NCBI RefSeq assembly: GCF_964199755.1
Contig: NW_027436002.1
Coordinates: 1-64,000, forward strand
Direction: 5' to 3'
DNA from: Larus michahellis
Lineage: Eukaryota; Chordata; Aves; Charadriiformes; Laridae
Length of the DNA stretch: 64,000 nucleotides
Positions 48,601 to 57,600 of this stretch are shown here, piece by piece; the first letter of the stretch is position 1, and each line of letters opens with the position of its first letter. Below the pieces are notes generated by a model. It searched no databases. It saw only the letters and a list, made by a program, of their open reading frames with translations, and was not told the origin of the DNA. Position numbers and translations under genes: made by a program.

Positions 48601-51600
48601 GCGGCACCTGATCAGCAGCCTCCAGAACCACAACCACCAGCTCAAGGGCGACGTCCAGCGCTACAAGCGCAAGCTGCGGGAGGTGCAGGCCGAGATCAAC
48701 AAGGTGGGCGGGGCCTCCGGGGGGGGGGGTGTGGCCCCTTTAAAGGAGGGCGGGGCGTGGCGGCCTCACCCCATTGCTCGAGAAGGCCTTGGGGGCATCA
48801 CCCCTTTAAGGAGGTGGGTGTGGGGAGGGAGGGGGCGGGGCCTCTCCTGGCCCCACCCTATTGATGAGGCCTAGGGGGCGTAGCCCCTTTAAGGAGGTGG
48901 GAGGGGGCGGGGCTTCAAGGGGTGTGACCCCTTTGGGGGGGGGGGCGGAGGGGGCTTAAAAGGGCTACGGTATTGAGGTGGGGTCTACTAAGGGGGCGGG
49001 GCTTGGGGGGGCGGGGCCTTAAAAGGGCCCTGCTAATGGCTGGGGGAGGGGGTCCACCTGCAGAGGGAGGAGCTTTTTTAAAGGGGGGGGGGTGCGGGGG
49101 GGGTGGGGTCTTAAAAGGGCCGCATGGTGGGTGCTTGTGGGCCCCCCTGGGGGGGGGGGGAGGGGGAATGTGTGCTGCCTCTTAAAAGGGCGACGCCCCT
49201 CATCTTTATCCAGTGGGGCCCACTGACTCCCCCCTCCCTCCCTTTAGCTCCGCCTCCAAGCCAGCGGTGCCCCCCCCACTCCAGGCAGCGGGGCCCCCCC
49301 TCCCCCCCCCCCCGGGCCCCTTCCGCCCCCCCCGAGGAGCCCCCCGCCCCGGGCCCCGCCCCCCTTAAGGAAGAAGAAGGCGTGGCTCCCCCAGGCCCCG
49401 CCCCCACGGAGCCCAAGAGGGAGGCGCCCCCCCCCCTCCCCTCCGAGGCGGCCACCCCCCGGCGTCCCCCCCCCGAGGAGGAGGAGCCGCCCCCCACTCC
49501 TGCCCCGGCCCCCCCAACCCCGGCTCCCCCTGCCCCGGCTCCCCCCCGCCTCAAGGAGCCCCCCCCGGCTCCGCCACGGGCTGGGGGGTCCCGGGGGGCC
49601 CCGAGAGGGAGCGGGAGAGGCTGCGGGAGAGGGGGGAGCGCCCCAAGGGCCCCCCCGAGGAACCCAAGAAAAAGGACTCGGAGGTTCTCAAGCAGCTGCG
49701 GGTGGAGCTGAAGTGAGGGGGGGCTGTTTTGGGGGGGTCGGGGGGGTATCGGGGCTGGGGGGAGGGGGCTGTTATAAAGGGTTACAGTTGAGTGGGGGGG
49801 TTGGGGGTCTGTTATGGGGGGCCCAGGAGGGGCCCCCGTAGGGGGGTCCGGGGGGGGTGTTAGGGTGGGGGGGGTTGTCAGAGGCGGTATGTTGGGGGGG
49901 GGGGGGGCTGTTATAGGGGTTTCCGGGGGGTTGTGATGGAGGGGGGGGGCTGGGTGAGCCTGGGGGGGGGGGAACGGGGAGGAGGGGGCAATTAAAAGGG
50001 GTTGGGGGCGTCATTGGGGGCAGTTAATGGCGGTCGCGGGGCTGCTCCTGAGGGTTTTCTGCCCTCCCGCGGCGGGGGGTAGGCTTTGGGGGGGGGGTCT
50101 GAAGAGGGGGTATGCAAATGAGATGGTAATGAGACGGTACCGGGGCGGCAGGAAGGCGCAGGAGAGCCAGAAGGAGATGAAGCTGCTGCTGGACATGTAC
50201 AAGTCGGCGCCCAAAGAGCAGCGGGACAAGGTGCAGCTGATGGCGGCCGAGAGGAAGAGCAAGGCCGAGGTCAGGACGCGCTAACGACGCGCTAACGACA
50301 CGCTAATGACACGCTAATGCCCCGCTAACGCCGTGCTAACAACATGCTAATGGCACACTGGCCACACGCTAACGGTGCGCTAACGCCACGCTAACGGCAC
50401 GGTGACAGCACACTAACGACACGCTAACGACACGCTAATGCCCTGCTAACGTCGTGCTAAGAACACGCTAATGGCACACCGACCCCACACTAATGCCATG
50501 GTAATGGTGCGCTAACGCCACACTAACGGCACGCTGACAGCATGCTAGAGACGCGCTAACGACATGCTAACGACACGCTAACGACATCACCCCTTTAAGG
50601 AGGTGGGCGTGGGGAGGGAGGGGGCGGGGCCTCTCCTGGCCCCACCCTATTGATGAGGCCTAGGGGGCGTAGCCCCTTTAAGGAGGTGGGAGGGGGCGGG
50701 GCCTATCCTGGCCCCACCCTAATCGATGAGGCCTAGGGGGCGTAGCCCCTTTAAGGAGGTGGGAGGGGGCGGGGCTTCAAGGGGTGTGACCCCTTTGGGG
50801 GGGGGGGGGGCGGAGGGGGCTTAAAAGGGCTATGGCAGTGAGGTGGGGTCCACTAAGGGGGCGGGGCTGGGGGGGGCGGGGCCTTAAAAGGGCCCTGCTA
50901 ATGGCTGGGGGAGGGGGTCCACCTGCAGAGGGAGGAGCTTTTTTAAAGGGGGGGGGGTGCGGGGGGGGGGGGGGGGTCTTAAAAGGGCCGCATGGTGGGT
51001 GCTTGTGGGCCCCCCTGGGGGGGGGGGGGAGGGGGAATGTGTGCTGCCTCTTAAAAGGGCGACGCCCCTCATCTTTATCCAGTGGGGCCCACTGACTCCC
51101 CCCTCCCTCCCTTTAGCTCCGCCTCCAAGCCAGCGGTGCCCCCCCCACTCCAGGCAGCGGGGCCCCCCCTCCCCCCCCCCCGGCCCCTTCCGCCCCCCCC
51201 GAGGAGCCCCCCGCCCTGGGCCCCGCCCCCCTTAAGGAAGAAGAAGGCGTGGCTCCCCCAGGCCCCGCCCCCACGGAGCCCAAGAGGGAGGCGCCCCCCC
51301 CCCTCCCCTCCGAGGCGGCCACCCCCCGGCGTCCCCCCCCCGAGGAGGAGGAGCCGCCCCCCACCCCTGCCCCGGCCCCCCCAACCCCGGCTCCCCCTGC
51401 CCCGGCTCCCCCCCGCCTCAAGGAGCCCCCCCCGCTCCGCCACGGGCTGGGGGGTCCCGGGGGGGGCCCCGAGGAGCGGGAGAGGCTGCGGGAGAGGGGG
51501 GAGCGCCCCAAGGGCCCCCCCGAGGAACCCAAGAAAAAGGACTCGGAGGTTCTCAAGCAGCTGCGGGTGGAGCTGAAGTGAGGGGGGGCTGTTTTGGGGG

Positions 51601-54600
51601 GGTCGGGGGGGTATCGGGGCTGGGGGGAGGGGGCTGTTATAAAGGGTTACAGTTGAGTGGGGGGGTTGGGGGTCTGTTATGGGGGGCCCAGGAGGGGCCC
51701 CCGTAGGGGGGTCCGGGGGGGGTGTTAGGGTGGGGGGGGTTGTCAGAGGCGGTATGTTGGGGGGGGGGGGGGGGCTGTTATAGGGGTTTCTGGGGGGTTG
51801 TGATGGAGGGGGGGGGCTGGGTGAGCCTGGGGGGGGGCGGAACGGGGGGGGGGGGGGCAATTAAAAGGGGTTGGGGGCGTCATTGGGGGCAGTTAATGGC
51901 GGTCGCGGGGCTGCTCCTGAGGGTTTTCTGCCCTCCCGCGGCGGGGGGTAGGCTTTGGGGGGGGGGTCTGAAGAGGGGGTATGCAAATGAGATGGTAATG
52001 AGACGGTACCGGGGCGGCAGGAAGGCGCAGGAGAGCCAGAAGGAGATGAAGCTGCTGCTGGACATGTACAAGTCGGCGCCCAAAGAGCAGCGGGACAAGG
52101 TGCAGCTGATGGCGGCCGAGAGGAAGAGCAAGGCCGAGGTCAGGACGCGCTAACGACGCGCTAACGACACGCTAACAACACGCTAACGACACGCTAATGC
52201 CCCGCTAACGCCGTGCTAACAACATGCTAATGGCACACTGGCCACACGCTAACGGTGCGCTAACGCCACGCTAACGGCACGGTGACAGCACACTAACGAC
52301 ACGCTAACGACACGCTAATGCCCTGCTAACGTCGTGCTAAGAACACGCTAATGGCACACCGACCCCACACTAATGCCATGGTAATGGTGCGCTAACGCCA
52401 CACTAACGGCACGCTGACAGCATGCTAGAGACGCGCTAACGACATGCTAACGACACGCTAACGACACACTAACGCCGTGCTAACAACATGCTAATGGCAC
52501 ACCGGCCACATGCTAATGGTGTGCTAACGCCACGCTAACGGCATGGTGATGGCATGCTAACGGCACGCTAACAACGCGCTAACGACGTGCTAATGCCGCG
52601 CTAACGCCGTGCTAACAACACGCTAATGGCACACCGGCCACACGCTAATGCCACGCTAATGGTGCGCTAACGCCACACTAACACCACGCTAATGACACGG
52701 TGACGGCACGCTAACGACACGCTAACGCCGCGCTAACGCCGTGCTAACAACACGCTAATGGCACACTGGCCACACGCTAACACCACGCTAATGGCACGGT
52801 GACGGCACACTAACGACACGCTAACGACGCGCTAACGACGCGCTAAGGCTGAGCACGCGTCCCCTCCTGCCCCCGCCTGCCGTGACGTTCACGCCATGAC
52901 ATCACACGGCGACCTCACGCGGTCACGTGTCGTCCCCCCCGCCCCGTGACCTCACACCTTCCCTCGCGCGGTGACACGGCGCGCTCTTGCGACGCCGCCC
53001 CCTCGCGCCCTGGGGTCACGCCGTGGCCTCGGGGGGTTGCGTCGCGCGATGACGTCATGTGGCGACGTCACGGTGTTGTCTCACGCTGTGACGCCGCGGG
53101 GTTACCTCGCACCGTGATGTCACACGGTGACGTCAAGCCGTTATTTCCCACGGCGACATCACGCCGCCGTCTCATGTGGCGGCACTGGGTGAGAACGTTG
53201 TGCTGTGACGTCACACGATGACGTCATGCCATTACCTCACACGGTGCCGTCACGCCGCTGCCTCGCGCGACGTCGCGCCCTGAGCGTACGCGGTGGCGCC
53301 ACACGCCGACATCACACGCTGACCTCACGCCACGCCCTCACACGCTGACATCCCCCGCGGGCGTCGCCATCCCCTGCTGCGAGGGCGTGGCCGGCGGGGG
53401 GCGGGGTGCGATGACGTGCCGTGCCGTGGGGCAGGCGGAGGAGCTGCGGGGGCGGGCGCGGGAGCTGGAGGAGCGGGAGCGGCGGGAGAGCAAGAAGCTG
53501 GCGGACGAGGAGGCGCTGCGGCGCCTGCGCCAGGCCGAGGAGCAGATCGAGCACCTGCAGCGCAAGCTGGCCGCCACCAAGCAGGTGGGCGGGGCTGCCG
53601 GGGGGCGGGGCTTCCGGGGGGCGGGGCTTCCGGGGGGCGGAACTTGGGGGGGGCAGGACTTCCGGGGGTGAGTGGGGGCGGGACTTCGGGGGGGGGGGGG
53701 ACGACTTACGGGGGGGCAGGACTTTCTGGAGCGAGTGGGGGCTGGACTTCCGGGGGGGCGGGACTTCCGGGGGCAGGACTTCCGGGGGCGAGTGGGGGCC
53801 GGACTTCCGGGGGACAGGACTTCCGGGGGCAAGTGGGGGCTGGACTTCCGGGGGGGCGGGACTTCCTCGGGGAGGGACTGCCAGGGGCGAGTGGGGGCAG
53901 GGGGCAGGACTTCCGGAGGGCCGGACTTCGGGGGCTAGGACTTTCTGGGGCGAGCGGGGTCAGGACTTCCGGGGGGGCGGGACTTCCGGGGGCAGGACTT
54001 TCTGGGGCGAGTGGGGGCTGGACTTCAGGGGGGGGCCGGACTTCCGGGGGCAGGACTTTCTGGGGCGAGTGGGGGCAGGACTTCCGGAGGGCCGGACTTC
54101 CGGGGGCAGGACTTTCTGGGGCGAGTGGGGTCGGGACTTCCGGGGGGGCGGGACTTCCGGGGGCAGGACTTTCTGGGGCGAGTGGGGGCGGGACTTCCTG
54201 GGGGAGGGACTGCCGGGGGCGAGTGGGGGCAGGACTTCCGGAGGGCGGGACTTCCGGGGGCAGGACTTTCTGGGGCGAGCAGGGGCGGGACTTCCGGGGG
54301 GGCGGGACTTCCGGGGGACAGGACTTCCGGGGGCAAGTGGGGCTAGACTTCCGGGGGGGCGGGACTTCCTGGGGGAGGGACTGCCAGGGGCGAGTTGGGG
54401 CAGGACTTCCGGAGGGCCGGACTTCCGGGGGCAGGACTTTCTGGGGCGAGCGGGGTCAGGACTTCCGGGGGGGGCGGACTTCCGGGGCAGGACTTTCTGG
54501 GGCGAGTGGGGGCGGGACTTCGGGGGGGGGGGCGGGACTTTCGGGGGCAGGACTTTCTGGGGCGAGTGGGGGCGGGACTTCCTGGGGGAGGGACTGCCGG

Positions 54601-57600
54601 GGGCGAGTGGGGGCGGGACTTCGGGGGGGGGCGGGACTTCCGGGGCAGGACTTTCTGGGGCGAGCGGGGTCGGGACTTCCGGGGGGGCGGGACTTCCGGG
54701 GGCAAGACTTTCTGGGGCGAGTGGGGGCGGGACTTCCTGGGGGAGGGACTGCCGGGGGCGAGTGGGGGCAGGACTTCCGGAGGGCGGGACTTCCGGGGGC
54801 AGGACTTTCTGGGGCGAGTGGGGGCGGGACTTCCGGGGGGGCGGGACTTCCGGGGGACAGGACTTCCGGGGGCAAGTGGGGGCTCGACTTCCGGGGGGGG
54901 CGGGACTTCCTGGGGGAGGGACTGCCAGGGGCGAGTGGGGGCAGGACTTCCGGAGGGCCGGACTTCCGGGGGCAGGACTTTCTGGGGCGAGCGGGGTCAG
55001 GACTTCCGGGGGGGCGGGACTTCCGGGGGACAGGACTTCCGGGGGCAAGTGGGGGCTGGACTTCCGGGGGGGCGGGACTTCCTCGGGGAGGGACTGCCAG
55101 GGGCGAGTGGGGGCAGGACTTCCGGAGGCTGGGACTTCCGGGGCAGGACTTTCTGGGGCGAGTGGGGGCTGGACTTCCGGGGGGGCGGGACTTCCGGGGG
55201 ACAGGACTTCCGGGGGCAAGTGGGGGCTAGATTTCCGGGGGGGCGGGACTTCCTGGGGGAGGGACTGCCAGGGGCGAGTGGGGGCAGGACTTCCGGAGGG
55301 CCGGACTTCCGGGGGCAGGACTTTCTGGGGCGAGCGGGGTCAGGACTTCCGGGGGGGCGGGACTTCCGGGGGCAGGACTTTCTGGGGCGAGTGGGGTCGG
55401 GACTTCCGGGGGGGCAGGACTTTCTGGGGCGAGTGGGGGCTGGACTTCGGGGGGGGGGCCGGACTTCCGGGGGCAGGACTTTCTGGGGCGAGTGGGGTCG
55501 GGACTTCCGGGGGGCGGGACTTCCGGGGGCAGGACTTTCTGGGGCTAGTGGGGGCGGGACTTCCGGGGGGGCAGGACTTCCGGGGGACGGGACTTCCGGG
55601 GTAGATCGAGACTTCCAAAGGGGTGGGACTTCGGGGGGGAGGGGGGGGGATGGACTTCGGGGGGGGACTTTGTGGGGGGGGGCAGGACTTCCGGGGTGGG
55701 AATTCCATGGGGGGGGGGGGAGGGGGACGAATTCCGGGGGGGGGGATGGGAATTCCAGGGGGCGGGCAGGACTTGGGGGGGGGGGGGAAACGATGATGAC
55801 ACAACTTCCGGGGGATGGGCAGGACTTTGGGGGGGGGGGGGTCTTCCGGGGGGCGGGACTTCCGGGGGGCGGGACTTCCGGGCTCAGGATTTCCAGCGGG
55901 GGGGCGGGGGACGACGCTTCCGGGGCTGCAGTCTGAGGAAAGGGGGTGTGGCTTCGGGGGGGGGGGGGCGGGGACGGGACAGGCGCACCCCCGACGTCAC
56001 GCAGGGCGGCGCGTGACGTCACAGCGGCCATGTTGGGGGGTGGGGGGGGGCGTGGGGCGGGGCAGGAGGAGGAGGCGCTGCTGTCGGAGATGGACGTGAC
56101 GGGCCAGGCCTTCGAGGACATGCAGGAGCAGAACCTGCGGCTGCTGCAGCAGCTGCGGGAGAAGGACGACGCCAACTTCAAGCTGATGTCGGAGCGCATC
56201 AAGGCCAACCAGATCCACAAGCTGCTGCGGGAGGAGAAGGACGAGTTGGCCGAGCAGGTCCTCGCCCTTAAGGCCCAGGTGGGACCCAGGGGGCCGGGAA
56301 GGACCCAGACGTTCGTTCAGGGAGGGTCCAGGGCCGTTCAGGGGGCCGGAGGAACCCAGGTGGTTGTGGGGCTGGAGGAACCCAGGGGACCGGGAGAAGG
56401 TGGAGGTGGTGAAGCAAGATCTCACCATCGAGGCCCAGGTGGGACCCAGGCGTTCGGGCCGGGGTGGACCCAGGTCTCCAGGCCCATAGTGACCTCAGTG
56501 GCCAAGCTAAGGGGACTCGGGGGTCCGGGGAGGGGACCCAGGCATCGGGGCGGAGTCTTTAGGTGGCCACCCAACTCCCGGTGGTGGAGAAGGAGTCAAG
56601 GGGTGGCACAAAGGCGACCTGGGGGACCTCAACGTCTGGGTTGGGGGGTGGGGGGGGGTCCCAGCCATCTGGGGAGGGGACCCAGGCGTCCGGGGGTGGC
56701 TTTGTCCCCAGGTGGACGCCCAGTTGCTGGTGGTCCAGAAGCTGGAGGAGAAGGAACGGGGGCTTCAGAGCAGCCTGGCGGCAGTGGAGAAGGAGCTGGC
56801 CCTGCGCACCCAAGCCCTGGAGCTCAACAAGAGGAAGGTGGGGGGCGGGGGTGGGGGGAGAGGACAACCCCCATGTCACAGGGGGGGACCCGGGTGTCCA
56901 AGAGGACACCCAGGCGTTTGGGAGCTCAGGTCAACCCAGTCAACAGGGATCCAGGGGCTTTGGGGGGGACCCAAGGGATCAAGGTCAGAGGGGACCCCGG
57001 TGTCCAGGGGGGGACCCCAGTGTCCAGGGGGGGACCCAGGTGTCACAGGGAGGGACCCAGGTGTCTGGGAGGACCCCCCCAGCGTTTGGGAGCTCAGGTC
57101 AACCCAGTCAACGGGGATCCAGGGGCTTTGGGGGGGACTCAAGGGGTCAAGGTCAGAGGGGACCCCGGTGTCCAGGGGGTGGGACCGGTGGGGGGGGACC
57201 CTGGTGTCTGGGCTGGGGGGACCCAGGCACCCGGTGGGGGGCGGGGGAGGGGGGGACACACACACAACCCAGGAGTCCAGGAGGTGACCCAGGCGTCCAG
57301 GGGGAGGAAAACCAACGCTGGGCACGCTGTGGGGGGGGACGCTGGGCGGGGGGACACTGGCGTCGGGGTGGCGGGACTGGTGGGGGGCGCCCGGGGGTCG
57401 CCGGGGGAGGGGGACCCAGGCGTTGCGGACCCCGCAGGCGGTGGAGGCGGCGCAGCTGGCGGAGGACCTGCGGGCGCAGGGGGAGCACGTGCAGGCCCGG
57501 CTGCGGGAGCTGCAGGCCTGCGCCGCCGAGAACCGGGCGGCCAAGGACAAGGAGTCCCTCAGCCTCAAACGGGCCCAGGTATGGGGCTGCCCCACAGCAT

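Larger units (their letters stand above)
48796..50584 (+). repeat. Tandem duplication, copy 1 (RNF40 exons 12-13 region)
   Basis: Starts at CATCACCCCTTTAAGGAGG and ends inside the ACGCTAACGACA repeat. It contains part of intron 11, exon 12, intron 12, exon 13 and the start of intron 13. The second copy starts with the same words at 50585. Confidence 0.9.

Noticed and set aside
49248-50269. RNF40 exon 12-13 copy 1 as a separate pseudogene
   Set aside because: It lies in the same gene and strand with intact splice sites and an intact exon 13. Tandem duplication or assembly error explains it better.
53416-55604. Overlapping open frames of 604 and 727 codons rich in Gly/Arg/Phe
   Set aside because: They run through the ACTTCCGG minisatellite in several frames at once and start inside or beside exon 14. 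There is no independent start, domain or conservation.
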